Shown here piece after piece: positions 22,217-33,368 of a DNA stretch of 64,000 nucleotides. The notes beneath the pieces are model-generated. The model was not told the origin of the DNA, searched no databases, and saw nothing but the letters and a program-made list of their open reading frames with translations. A program made the translations under genes and the position numbers. The stretch is from Symbiodinium natans (Eukaryota; Sar; Dinophyceae; Suessiales; Symbiodiniaceae). Every line of letters begins with the position of its first letter. The stretch's first letter is position 1. The stretch covers positions 358,010 to 422,009 of the forward strand of contig CAJNDS010000480.1 in assembly GCA_905221605.1 (NCBI GenBank). Direction: 5' to 3'.

Positions 22217-22290
22217 CCGTGCAAGCTTCCTTCTCAGCTCTTGCTGCTGTGCTGGCTCTGGAGGTGACAGTAGTGCTCCCAACATCAGCT
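22217..22290 (+). pseudogene. RCC1-like repeat remnant
   Basis: GTGCAAGCTTCCTTCTCAGC onward matches the VQAS..FA segment of the upstream repeat, with a small internal deletion, and lies just past a 180-bp CCCTAAA block and an A-rich stretch. The upstream array seems to have been interrupted here by telomere repeat. Confidence 0.55.
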
Positions 22291-22841
22291 GAGGAGGATA
22301 GCAAAATTCCCGCCATCCTGAATGTAAGGATAGCAGCTTATGGTTACAGAATTGACTTAGGAGTGGTTCCCTAAACCCTAAACCCTAAACCCTAAACCCT
22401 AAACCCTAAACCCTAAACCCTAAACCCTAAACCCTAAACCCTAAACCCTAAACCCTGAACCCCAAAAACATCCCCTATTTGCCAAGTCAGCCTCTGGAAG
22501 CCTTGAAGGCCTCCCTGCAATCCGTACCTTGAGAGCAACAAACCCTTCTCATGGGTTTAGGGTTTAGGGTTTAGGGTTTAGGGTTTAGGGTTTAGGGTTT
22601 AGGGTTTAGGGTTTAGGGTTTAGGGTTTAGGGTGCTGATAGTCAGTGCAGCTCGAGCCTAGACCTATTTAAGGGCTTCCCTGTCCCTGTCCCTACCTTGA
22701 GGAGATTTGAGCTTCAAAGGTCTTAGGGCTTGCGCAGGTCCAAGGTCTAGGGAGAGACGCGGGAGGGAACAAAAGCTGTGCAAATTTTGTTGCTGGAAAC
22801 TTGCAGTGCGGGTTTCTTGCGGATTTCTGCTTTGAAATTTT

Positions 22842-22970
22842 CGGACTGAAAGCCCTAAACCCTGAACCCCAAACCCCAAACCCTAAACCCTAAACCCTAA
22901 ACCCTAAACCCTAAACCCTAAACCCTAAACCCTAAACCCTAAACCCCCTGAGCTCCGGACTGAAAGCCCT
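22842..22970. mobile_element. CCCTAAA insert between 15-bp direct duplications
   Basis: CGGACTGAAAGCCCT occurs at 22842-22856 and again at 22956-22970, flanking a C block with a short non-telomeric end (CTGAGCTC). This looks like a target-site duplication. Confidence 0.65.
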
Positions 22971-23112
22971 TGAAATTGACTCCTGCTGGCAGGAAGCTGC
23001 CACCTCTCCGAGGCATGGGGCGTCCTACAACCCTAAAACCCTCAAACCCTAAAACCCTCAAACCCCTAAACCCTAAACCGGGTTTGGGTTTTTGGGTTTA
23101 GGGTTTAGGGCT

Positions 23113-23206
23113 GAGGGCTGAGGGCTTAGGGCTTAGGGCTTAGGGCTTAGGGCTTAGGGCTTAGGGCTTAGGGCTTAGGGCTTAGGGCTTAGGGCTTAGG
23201 GTTAGC
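23113..23206. repeat. GGGCTTA-variant heptamer block
   Basis: About twelve units of TTAGGGC follow a head-to-head junction of C and G blocks (23060-23100). The uniform variant within one block implies local amplification of a single altered unit. Confidence 0.8.
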
Positions 23207-23489
23207 CCCAAACCCTACGCCTGCCATGCATGGGTCTGAGGGGATTCATGGCTTCCGGCTCTTGGGAATGCTACTTTGCCTTTGCAGGCATCGCGTTTTT
23301 TGTTTAAAGCTTAGGGTTTATTCAGTGTCTAGGGTTTAGGGTTTAGGGTGCTTGCGAGACTCCGTCCTTTTAGAGAAAACCCTAAGCCCTACACCCCAAA
23401 TCCCTAAACCCTACACCCTCAACCCTAAACCATGCAAATTAACTTTGTCTCAGTTCCTTCTTAGGAACACAGCCAACCCTCAACCCTAG

Positions 23490-23580
23490 GAGAACCTGCT
23501 CGAGAGGCCTGTCCTGCATAGCCATCTTCAGCTGTATCTTCCTCATCGCGGTGGGCTTTGGCGTCTTCTGGACACGCTGA
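23490..23580 (+). CDS. C-terminal exon with a membrane-spanning tail
   Basis: After an AG (CAACCCTAG) the frame reads RTCSRGLSCIAIF, then SCIFLIAVGFGVFWTR and TGA. The hydrophobic run with a short basic end is typical of a C-terminal membrane anchor, as in tail-anchored proteins. The exon begins in phase 2. Upstream exons are unresolved. Confidence 0.5.
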
Positions 23581-25885
23581 AGGGGCCCCACCCTAAACCC
23601 TTTCGGGTTTAGGGTTCGGGGTTTAGGGCCTGGGGCTTAGGGCTTGAGGTTTAAGGTTTAGGGTGCTGGGTTTAGGGTTTTGGGTTTAGGGTATAGGGTT
23701 GTTCCCCTAAAGGTTCCCCTTAATCTGCCCCTAGCACGGCCCTGATACGACCTTAAGGACCTTAAAACAGGGTCCCAAAACCCAAGAGTACAACCTTCAG
23801 GTCCAACCTTCAGGTCCAAGGTAAAGCCCCTAGAAAAGAAGGAGGCCCTATGTGGTTAAGGGCCGTGTATGGGGCTTGTGGGGTACAAGGTTTAGGGTTA
23901 GGGCGGTTCTTAGTGGAAGTTGCCTGTGTTGGCCCTAAACCCTACGTAACCCTAAACCCTAAACCCTAAACCCTAAACCCTAAACCCTAAACCACGTGCT
24001 GAGGAACAACAATGAAGAACACCCCAGATAAGCCTCACTCCTGAGGCTCCAGCTCTACATAGCCTCTTAAGCACCCCCAAGTAGGGGCGCCGGATTGAAG
24101 TTGCACACTCAGGGTTTAGGGTTTAGGGTTTAGGGTTTCGGGTTTAGGGTTTAGGGTTTAGGGTTTAGGGTACGAAAGCATCATGGTACACAAACTACTC
24201 TAAAGTCTACACTCGGTTTAGGGTCTAGGGCTACAGGGCAAGGGCGTAGAGTTTCCTGAAGGGTTTTTTATTCATAGCCAGGATCCCTGATTTTGCAGTT
24301 GTCCCCCCCCCCCTCCTGTTCTGAGCACCTCTCGAGATCCCAGTCTGCGAATTCAAGGGGGGTTTAGGGTCCTAAACCCTAAACCCTAAACCCTCAACCC
24401 TAAAACCCTAAACACTAAACCCTAAACCCTAAACCCTTTGGTTTGTATGGCTTAGGGTCGTTTAGGGTTCAGAGCCTTAGGGTTTGAGGCTTACAGGGTC
24501 GTTTCGGATAGAGGGCTTTGCGGTTTACGGTTTTGAGATTGAGGCTGAAGGGTCGGGAGATTGGGGATTATTTGAGAGCTTTGGGATTTGGGAGCTTGTG
24601 GTTTTGGGGCTTAGAAGCCCCAAAACCCCAAACCCTAAACCCTAAACCCTAAACCCTAAACCCTAAACCCTACGGGGCTCGGGTGCGCGGCCGCGGCCAG
24701 GAGAACGCTTCCCGGACAGTCGCTAAGTGCAGCTCCCGGGAGTGGGCATCCCCGCCAATCCCCAAAAACGGTCAGGGTTTAGGGTTTAGGGTTTAGGGTT
24801 TAGGGTTTAGGGTTTAGGGTTTAGGGTTTAGGGTTCAGGGTTCAGGGTTTAGGGTTTAGGGTTTAGGGTCGAAGTAGTGATGGGTAGAGGGAGGGCCCCC
24901 CCAGTTGCTTTCCTACCTGCAACTACATGTTCTATAGGGTTTAGGGTTTGGGGTTCAGGGTTTAGGGTTTAGGGTATATTTTAGGGACTCAATGCCTCAG
25001 TGGATTACAGTGAACAGTTGCACAGAGGGGTTTAGGGTTTAGGGTTTAGGGTTTCGGGTTTAGGGTTTAGGGTGATTGAGAAGCGCAAGGGTAGAAAAAG
25101 GGCTTAAGACTGAATTTGGCTAGAGGGGTGCACCATCGAGCAATCAAGATACAAGCTGAAGGTACATGACGGGGGAAACATGCATGCTTGCACAAAAAAC
25201 TATAATATATATATATATATGTATACATACGCACACACGAACTACACTCACAGATGCTCATGCAGGCACATTTCTGTCCACGTTCTTGCAAGTCTCTTGT
25301 TTAGCTATGCACCCGAAACCCCAAACCCTAAATCCTATCCCTAAACCTTAACCCTTAACCCTAAACCCTAAACCCTAAACCCTAAACCCTAAACCCTAAA
25401 CCCTAAACCTTAACCCTAAACCCTAAACCCTACATCCCAAACCCTAAACAGCATATCTTCCAAACTCTGCCCCAGCTCTGCCAGCGTCAGCTTAGGCGTT
25501 CGCTTCGCCAGAGAGAATGGAACCGGGTCGCGGCCTTGTGATTCTGGGCGGTTTAGGGTTTAGGGTTTAGGGTTTAGGGTTTAGGGTTTAGGGTTTAGGG
25601 TTTAGGGTTTAGGATCCTTAGGGTTCCCCACACCTCAACGGTTTTAGGGCTTCGGGCTTTAGGGGTTTGAGGGGTTTAGGTATGCCCGGAAATAATTGAA
25701 AGTCAGTCTGTCTGGCTCGAGCCGCGCTCCCACTGGGCCCTCTAAGCCGGCGACGGCGCAGAGTTAGAAATCGCAGCTGTGCGGGGGACATACGTTAGTT
25801 TCAAGTCATCTACTAGATGTCCTTGTTAGGATCTCTTCCGCCCTTTGATTGAAGAGCGGATGTTCGGCGCCCGTCGCCCAAAGCC

Positions 25886-26551
25886 ATGGCTGAAGAGGAC
25901 ATCGATCAGGACGCCCTCTACTGGAATGCATACACATTGCTTCACTCCTCCTTCCTAAAGGCCCGGCGGGGGACGGTTTAGGAATCAGTTCTTTTTCCCC
26001 CGAGGCCGCTGGATGCTTTGGGGGCTATATGGTTTGTAATAAAGGCATTCTGCTATCCCATGGGCAAGGAGCTGAAATTCAATGTTTGTTGGTGCTTGAA
26101 GTCTGTTGGTCGGGTCTGCGTCTATCTCTGCCGTTCTGTCTCCCTCTCTCTCTCTCTCCCTCTCTCCCTGACAACCTCTCTCTCTCTCTCTCCCACTCTC
26201 CCTTTCCCCCTCCCCCCCCCCCCCCCCCCATCGTAGGGTGCAGGGCCTGGGCTAGAGGGCCGCTAAGGTACCTCTCGGTACAAAACCTTTAGGAAGACTT
26301 TTGAGTCCTGCATGCAGGCGAAGAAGAAGTTGCTGCTGCTCACCCTTGCACAGGACCAGCTCAATACCCGGCGAGTTGCTGCTATCTTGGTGGCTTACGG
26401 GGGGCTAAGCTTTTCGGACGGCATGAGCCAGAATCGGACTTCAGGACGAGGGTTTAGGGTCGGCGTGATGTTCCTATTGAAGAAGCTGCAGAGTCCAAAC
26501 CTCTGCAAGAGCAAGGCAAACACAACACACCCGACGTTGGTGCGAGACTGA
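25886..26551 (+). CDS. Complete two-exon gene, 107-residue orphan protein
   Basis: Exon 1 (25886-25975) starts at ATG and reads MAEEDIDQDALYWNAYTLLH. It ends exactly at GTTTAGG, which serves as the donor. Exon 2 (26318-26551) follows CATGCAG in the same phase and reads AKKKLLLLTLAQDQLNTRRV, then on to TGA. The 342-bp intron holds CT microsatellite and a C run. In exon 2 a single GGGTTTAGGG (26451-26460) is read through as GFR, so a short telomere-like piece can also lie in coding DNA. The protein is helical and basic with no recognised domain. Splicing at the GGTTTAGGG in exon 2 is a possible alternative. Confidence 0.65.
26140..26230. repeat. CT microsatellite and C run in an intron
   Basis: A (TC)n tract from about 26140 to 26210 followed by a C homopolymer. 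It lies inside the intron of the 107-residue gene, where it would serve as a polypyrimidine tract. Confidence 0.8.
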
Positions 26552-26963
26552 GTGACTAATAGTACCCCAATGGTACTTGTTCCTTTTTGTTCGCCCTAAA
26601 CCCTAAACCCTAAACCCTAAACCCTAAACCCTAAACCAGGTGGCTAAGGGCCCTTTTTTGCTTTCCAGGGTAAGATTTACGGAGGGCTTAGGGGCCTTGT
26701 TACATCTTGTGATTCAAGATAACTTGAACTAGAGTTGAGGGCTACAAACACAGGCAGTCATGCCCCGCACCCTGCAAATCTAGGCAGACAAAAGCTTCGG
26801 CCTGTGTAGTTTTGTGTGCCCATCAGGGGTTTTAGGGTTTAGGGTTTAGGATTTAGGGTTTAGGGGTTTAGGGTTTGGGGTTTTGGGGTTTGGGGTTTGG
26901 GGTTTAGGGCTGAGCTTCTGGGATGACCTTGGGTTCGGCAGGTTCCTGCTCGGTCGATTTGGC

Positions 26964-27150
26964 GTCCTTATTATGTACGGGAATCCTACGATTTGGGGTT
27001 ACCTTAGTATATACGGGAATCCTACTACTGGGGGGTTACCTCATGAAAAGGGAATCTTATGATTATAAGGGAATCCTACTATTGGGGGGGGGGGGGTTAC
27101 CTTATTGTAAGGGAATTCCTACGATTTGGGGTCTATATGTGGGGTCCCTT
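26964..27150. repeat. Degenerate tandem repeat, about 47-bp unit
   Basis: About four copies of GGGAATCCTAC..TTGGGG..GGTTACCTTA. One copy contains a G run. It is non-coding. Confidence 0.6.
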
Positions 27151-27764
27151 AGTATCGCACACTCCCAGTGTGACATCGGCTCGCATTCTGTACCCTAAAT
27201 CCTAAACCCTAAACCCTAAACCCGCTCTGAACCTGACAGTCCTCGAAGCCTCCAATCCTGAACCCACAGATTTCAGGCCCCCGGGCACTATCTGGGGGTT
27301 TGCGAAAATAAGGGACCCCTAATATGGACCCCAAATAGTAGTGTTTGTTCCCTTATAAAAAGGACCCCCATAAGGTACCCGTAATTTCAAACGTCGACCA
27401 GCAAAGCAAGCCTGACTCAGTGCCGGACTAGTAGACAGAGACGCCAAGATGCACTTGAGCAAGGAAGATTCCATCAGTTCACCGATCTGCATATCAGAGA
27501 AGGACTCCTCAACCCCAAGACTTTCAAAGAACCCTAAACCCTAAACCCTAAACCCCAAACCCTAAACCCTAAATGGATGAAGGCTTCGGCCCCCTGATGG
27601 AAAGCTATAGGGTTTCAGGATTCGGCTGAGAAGCCTTGACCGCTAGGGTGCCAGCCCGAAAGCCTACAAACGTTAGACTCTGAAAGTGTTAAACTCATAG
27701 CCCCAAAACCCAAAAGTTTCAAAAGTACAGCAAACCTAAAACCCTAAAGCCCGGAACCCCAAAA

Positions 27765-27930
27765 CCCAATATTCTAAACTCCTCAAGCCCTAAACCCAAG
27801 ATTCTAAAACCCTAAAGCCCTATTCCCAAGATTCTACAACCCTAAAGCCCTAAACCCAAGATTCTAAGATCCTAAAGCCCTATTCCCAAGATTCTAAGAT
27901 CCTAAAGCCCTAAACCGAAGATTCTGGGAG
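27765..27930. repeat. Tandem repeat, about 30-bp unit
   Basis: Roughly six copies of CCTAAAGCCCTA(A/T)(A/T)CCCAAGATTCTA. The unit seems to have grown out of degraded CCCTAAA units. Confidence 0.7.
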
Positions 27931-27959
27931 CCCGAACCCGCATGAGACTCCGAGCGCAG

Positions 27960-28001
27960 GAGGCCGTTTGCCCCAAAGACGCTGCAGCCAAGCTCCACTG
28001 G
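27960..28001 (+). CDS. Small internal exon
   Basis: Between CGCAG and GTTTAGGG, the 42-base segment reads EAVCPKDAAAKLHW in phase 0 at both ends. It fits the rule that exons end directly at a G block. It is too short for more. Confidence 0.4.
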
Positions 28002-28839
28002 GTTTAGGGTTTAGGGTTTAGGGTTTATAAGGGTTTAGGGTTTAGGGTTTAGGGTTTAGGACTGGTAGGGCTTAGGTTAGCATTGGGTCAAGGACAGACA
28101 TGTCCGAGAGCAAGTTTTTTTTAAGACAGCAACAGCATGCAGGGCCGGGTTGACAGGGGAGAAAAGAGAGCGAGCTGGGCCCATAGGCGGGTTCAGGGTT
28201 TAGGTTCGGGGTCTCGGAGTGTTTTTGAGAGTATGGCCCGTGACCGCGGAAAATTACCCTAAACCCTAAACCCTAAACCCTAAACCCTAAACCCTAAACC
28301 CTAAAAAATCTCTGGGTATTCGGATGTCCGGGTTGAATTTCGGGCACCCTCAACTTTACTTAGTAGCTGAATGAGTACACTTTTTGGGATTAGGACTGAA
28401 GGTGTACACTTTTGGGAGCTCATGAACCCAGCAACCAAGCCAAATAGTGGTATTCCCTTATAAAAAAGGACCCCAATACGGTACCCCTAATCCTCCCTTA
28501 TAATAAGGACCGCAACAAGGTACCCAGGACCCCAATAAGGTACCCCTAGTTTCCCCTTAGAATAAGGACCCCAATAAGGTCTTATGCACTCAGCAGCAAA
28601 GTTTATGAACCCAAGGGCTCCGAAGACTTGCCTTGCTCCAAGCACCTTTTAAACCGCTCCCTCAAACCCAAGCAGTGAGCTACACACAGCTCAGAAATCT
28701 GGGTTAAGGTTTAGGGTTTAGGGCTTAGGGTTTAGGGTTTAGGGTTTAGGGTTTAGGGTTAAGGGCCCCAAAACCCACAACCTCTGAGCCAAGATAAGCA
28801 GCTGAATCAACCTCATCTCTTACACCCCTGCCTGCCGCA

Positions 28840-29059
28840 CTTGAAGGTTCATGGTACTTAATAACAAGTTATAGCTGAGGTTTGGGGTTTAGGGTTTAGG
28901 GTTTAGGGTTTAGGGTTTAGGGTTTAGGGTTTAGGGTTTAGGGGTACTTAATAACCAAATTGGCCCACTTGTAAGCCCCCCAAGTGCCGCAGTATGGTTA
29001 TAATAGGCACTTTTATACCTACACTTAGAGTTGGTTACTAAGTACCCTGAACCTCCAAG
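28840..29059. mobile_element. CTTGGAGGTTCA-family inverted-repeat element carrying a telomere-repeat insert
   Basis: The left end CTTGAAGGTTCATGGTACTT (from 28840) is matched in reverse complement by AAGTACCCTGAACCTCCAAG (to 29059). Inside it a G block (28882-28942) with a short leader is flanked by GGTACTTAATAAC at 28853-28865 and 28943-28955. The element ends in AG and an open exon-like stretch follows at 29060, so it may act as an intron. Confidence 0.65.
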
Positions 29060-29354
29060 TACTCCGCGTGAGCTTGCCACCCCGCGTAGCTGTCTCGAGG
29101 CTCACCTCGCTTCATTTGTTCACTCCCCTCCTTCCTGTCTTGGAGGAAACCCATGAACCCTACATAAGTACCCCAAACTCTGTAAACCCTATAAAGCCAC
29201 GAAACCCTATAAACCCTATAAACCCTCTAAACCCTGTAAAGCTTCTAAATCCTATAAACCCCATAAACCTTCTAAACCCTCTGAACCCTCCAAACCCCCT
29301 AAACCTTAAAAACCCTAAAAACCCTAAGCCCTACCAAGCACATAGCCTCTGCAG

Positions 29355-30009
29355 TCGCTGAGCTCCGTGTCCCTGCCGAGGCAGCGGGCGCTCCGTGGCC
29401 TTGGAGCCCCTTTCAGGAGGATGTCGGTTTAGGGTTTAGGGTTTAGGGTTTAGGGTTTAGGGTTTGGGGTTTGGGGTTCAGGGTTTAGGTTTTAGGGTTT
29501 AGGGTTTAGGGTTTAGGGTTTAGGGTTTAGTGTGGAAGTCAGGGGCATGCAGCCTCTACTTTTTGCTTAAGCTCACCCAAAAAGGAAAAAAGCTTGAGGC
29601 AAAGCCAGTTCCCAGCGCGTGAACATCTCATTCTCCATGGATTAAACCCACTTCAGGGCGGCACGGCCAAGACCATCGTAGTAACATAAACGAAGACGCT
29701 GAGAGAACGTGCTGGCTATAGTCCAATTTAGGGCCCTCCTTAGAACTCTACTGAAAACTAGGGGGTGCCCCTCCTTGTATCCCCCTAAGCCCCAAACCCC
29801 AAACCCCAAACCCTATACCCCAAACCCTAAACCCCAAACCCTAAACCCCAGACCCTAAACCCCAGACCCTAAACCCTAGACCCTAAACCCTAAACCCCTA
29901 AGAGGACATACCTCACCCGGTGTACGTGGCGCATGGCGGTCTCTGCTCTGACTCGAGTGGCCTTGGCGCCCTCATTGAGGAAGGCTTGGGAGAGGCCTGG
30001 GAACCCTAG
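29355..30009 (+). CDS. 3' end of an unidentified gene, two exons
   Basis: Exon 1 (29355-29426) follows CTCTGCAG, reads AELRVPAEAAGAPWPWSPF, and ends in phase 1 directly at GTTTAGGG. Exon 2 (29903-30009) follows CCCTAAG, continues in phase as EDIPHPVYVAHGGLCSDSSG and ends at TAG. The 476-bp intron begins with a G block and ends with a C block. A second frame of exon 2 is also open. No domain is recognised. Confidence 0.55.
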
Positions 30010-30649
30010 GTCAGCGGAGGTTTCTTGGGAAAGTTTAGGGTTTAGGGCCCTTCTTGGGGTTTAGGGTTTAGGGTTTAGGGGTTTAGGGGTTTAGGGTTTA
30101 GGGTTTAGGGTTTAGGGTCTTAGGGCCCTAAATCCGAAACGCAAAGGTTCCAGCCCTAAAAACCCTTGAAGCGTGTTGGTACCTTGTGCTGAAAAACCCT
30201 GAAACCTTTAGCCACAATTCCGAAACCTGAACCAAAAACCCTACAAGCTCCTGAATCCTAGACTGTCAGGCCTGGACCCCTAAAATCCCTGCTTCCGAGC
30301 ACCTTTCAGCAAGTGCCACCCTAAACCCTGAACCCTAAACCCCAAACCCCAAACCTCAAACCCTAAACCCTAAACCCTAAACCCTAAACCCCAAACCCTA
30401 AACCCTAAACCCTGAACCCCAAACCTGAAAACCCTGAACCCTAAACCCTAACCCAGCCCCTGAGGTTGGTTGGGAGGATGTGCACCTTGGGGCCATTAGA
30501 TCGTAGGCTTTGATGCGGAAGGGTTCAGGGTTTAGGGTTTAAAGTTTAGGGTTTAGGGTTTAGGGTTTAGGGTTTAGGGTTTAGGGTTTAGGGTTTAGGG
30601 TTTAGGGTTTAGAGGGCTTTGGGTTTAGAGGGTTTAGGGTTTAGGGAAG

Positions 30650-32703
30650 TCATACGCCGAAGCCCACGCAACTGGAGGCTCGCGATCGTCCGCAGCCATC
30701 CGACATCCAAGTTGCACCAGTTGCTGGAGGACACCTTAGAAGCTGGACCCTAAACCCTAAACCCTAAACCCTAAACCCTAAACCCTAAACCCTAAACACC
30801 TTAGAAGCTGGACCTGTTGAGCTGGTGATTGTAGTTGAATGTTTCGAGCAGACCTCTGGCTCCCTGTTATCTTTCATGTGGTTGAGGGTTTCGGAGCTTC
30901 TGGCCCGTAAACCCTAAACCCTAAACCCTAAACCCTAAACCCTAAACCCTAAACCCTAAACCCTAAACCCTAAACCCTAAACCCAAAAAATGCCCCGAGC
31001 CCAAGCAACTCTAAGGACTGGTCTTGGCAGATTGACAAGTTCTGGCGGTGCTGGCGCGAGTTGGGCGTCCCTGACGCCGCACCCGGGCTGATGGTCTGTG
31101 CTTCGTTTAGGGTTTCAGGATTAGGGCGTATGGGGTTTAGGGTTTAGGGTTTAGGGTTTAGGGTTTAGAGTTTAGAGTTTAGGGTTCAGGGTTTCAGGTT
31201 TCAGAAAGGAATGTTTATTGCTTAGGGCCCCGAAGTTCTAATCCCCCAGCCAAAAAGTCCGGAGCCCCGAACCCTGCACCCCACGGCCTAAAACCCGAAA
31301 CAGCTAACCTTGAAGGAACCTCGAGGGTCCGGGATTTAGGGTTTAGAGTCAGGGTTTAGGGTTTAGGGTTTAGGGTTTAGGGTTTAGGGTTTAGGGTTTA
31401 GGGTTTAGGGTTCAGTGTGTAGGGTTCAGGGTTTAGGGTTTAGGGTTTAGGGTTTAGCGTTTAGGGTTTAGGGTTTAGGGTTTAGGGTTTAGGGTTTAGG
31501 GTTTAGGGTTTAGGGTAAACGTTTATAAGCGTTAAGGGTCTAGACCCCCTGATTTTCGTCGCGGGGACCCAGGAAACGCTGGAAGGCGAGATCGCCCACG
31601 CAGCTCGCGACTTCGAGCTGCTTTTGCGCCTAGGTTGCCGCAGTTCTGGTGCTAGCCCTAAACCCTAAACCCTAAACCCTAAACCCTAAACCCTAAACCC
31701 TAAACCCTAAACCCTAAACAAGCAGCATCCTCAGGAATAACCGGCCGCGCCTGCTGTACTCGGAGTTCCTGGGCTCCAAGCTCCGCCCGGTGGAGGTGAA
31801 GCGCCTCGTTGGAGGTTCAGGGATTAGGGATGGGATAGGGTTTAGGGTTTAGGGATAAAGGGATGTCGGGTTTAGGGGTTTATAGGTCTTAGGGATTAGG
31901 AGATCAAGGGATAGAGGGGAGACAGGGATGTAGGGCTTGATTTATATTTAAAAACATGTTTTGGGGGTTCAGGGTTTATGATAGGGTGGAGCTGTTTGTG
32001 TGTAGGGGTTGGGGGTTCAGGGGTTGAGAGTTGAGGGTATTGCTTGTGTTTTGGTTTGTTTGCTGCTTTCTTATTCATGGGGGTTCATGGGGGTGGAGGT
32101 CTTTCAAGTTGCTGTTGCGTTCCTGGGGTGTGGGGGGGGGGGAGACTCTTTGACATGCCCAGCATTGAGCCCTCAACCCTCAAGTACAGACCCTACATCT
32201 TAAATCGCACAGGATTCTTCCAAGGCCTTGAGGGAATCTTGCTTCTTCAGTGATGGTTCTTGAAGCATCAGCTGTTGGTACTTCCCAACATAGGGGTCCC
32301 CTCATATAGCCCCAGATAGTGGAACTCTTCCCCCCCCCCCCCCCCCGCACCCGTAAACCACAGACTGCTCACAAACCCGAAACCCTAAACCCTAAACCCG
32401 AATTCCAGCACGTGTCTAGAGGGTTTGAACATGTTTCGGGTTCAGGGCGTCTAAAGGGTTTTTGGATGGAACCACTAAGTAGGCCCCTGAATTGAACCCT
32501 AAACCCTAAACCCTGAACCCGAAACCCTAAGCTAAGAAGATCATGTCTGGGAATATGTTTTAGAGGGCTTCAGGCCCAACCTAGCCCAGCCACCAAGGTA
32601 TTTTCGAGCAGATCTCACAGATCTGCCCTTTCTGGCGGGTGATGAGAGCTTCTTCTTGCTCTCGAAGTTTGCAGAGAAGCCGGTGATTGATCTTTGGCCT
32701 TCC
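30650..32703 (+). CDS. Unidentified multi-exon gene with telomere-bracketed introns
   Basis: Segments: 30650-30815 (reads TSKLHQLLEDTLEAGP once the insert at 30750-30814 is ignored), 31031-31104 (IDKFWRCWRELGVPDAAPG), 31530 to about 31640 (DPLIFVAGTQETLEGEIAHA), 31735-31814 (RPRLLYSEFLGSKLRPVEV) and 32621 to about 32703 (PFLAGDESFFLLSKFAEK). Phases agree for segments 1-2 (donor GTTGAG), 2-3 (donor GTTTAGGG, acceptor TATAAG) and 4-5 (GTTCAG to TCACAG); 3-4 does not match and is unresolved. The protein is helical and acidic or basic in turn. No family is recognised. Confidence 0.5.
30731..30814. mobile_element. CCCTAAA insert with a 19-bp target-site-like duplication
   Basis: ACACCTTAGAAGCTGGACC is present at 30731-30749 and 30796-30814, with 46 bases of CCCTAAA repeat between. 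Removing one copy and the insert restores an open frame across the site. Neither copy offers a standard GT or GC donor at the matching offset, so it is either an insertion mutation or a non-canonical intron. Confidence 0.8.
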
Positions 32704-32908
32704 CTAAAACCTAAACCGCGCACCTTAAAGTCTAACCCCTACACCCCAACACCCACCCCAAAACCCAGACCCTCATCAACACTGCCCGAGAATAGGGAGC
32801 GGACTGGCGCAGCAAGACCCCCGCACTTCGCAAATGCACAACTTTGCAATGAAATGTGCAAAAAAGCGGATTTTGCTTTACAATAGTCCATCTAACCTGG
32901 AGAAGAAA

Positions 32909-33019
32909 CTAGGACCCAGAGTAGGCCCTTATGCACTTTGTAAGGGTTTAGGTCCTTCCAAGCCCCTTTAAACCAAAAACAATGCATTCTTTTCGTTCCT
33001 AGGCTACACCTGGGTCTAG
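32909..33019. mobile_element. CTAGGACCCAGAG-family introner
   Basis: Ends CTAGGACCCAGAGTAG and CACCTGGGTCTAG are inverted repeats. AAGAA occurs on both flanks (32903-32907 and 33020-33024). Relatives are at 44319, 45193, 47374 and 51309. It holds no coding sequence. Confidence 0.7.
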
Positions 33020-33278
33020 AAGAATTAAGATCCCCAAACGCATTGTTTTGCACAAAAGCACAATACTCTAAACCCTAAAGCCTAAACCCTAAACCCTAAA
33101 CACAACAGCATACAACAGCCCTAAGCCATGAGCCCCCCAAGTGCTGGCGAATAGCATGGCACGACCAGTAGTATGCACCCTTTCTGAGGGTTTAGGGTTA
33201 AGGTTTCAGGGACCTAAACCCTAAACCCTAAACCCTAAACCCTAAACCCTAAACCCTAAACCTCCTTCTTCAACAAAG

Positions 33279-33368
33279 TCTGCGGATCAGCTGAGGAACT
33301 CCTCCGCGAGTCTATGCAGGTCCCACCGCCCAGGACTGCCATCAGCGCGCTGGTTGCCAAGCATCTGG
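33279..33368 (+). CDS. Internal exon of an unidentified gene
   Basis: Lies between a C block (ending about 33263) and a G block (from 33378). It reads CGSAEELLRESMQVPPPRTA, then ISALVAKHL, and can end at a GT donor in CTGG|GTGGAT. Phase 1 at the start and at the end. The function is unknown. Confidence 0.5.
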
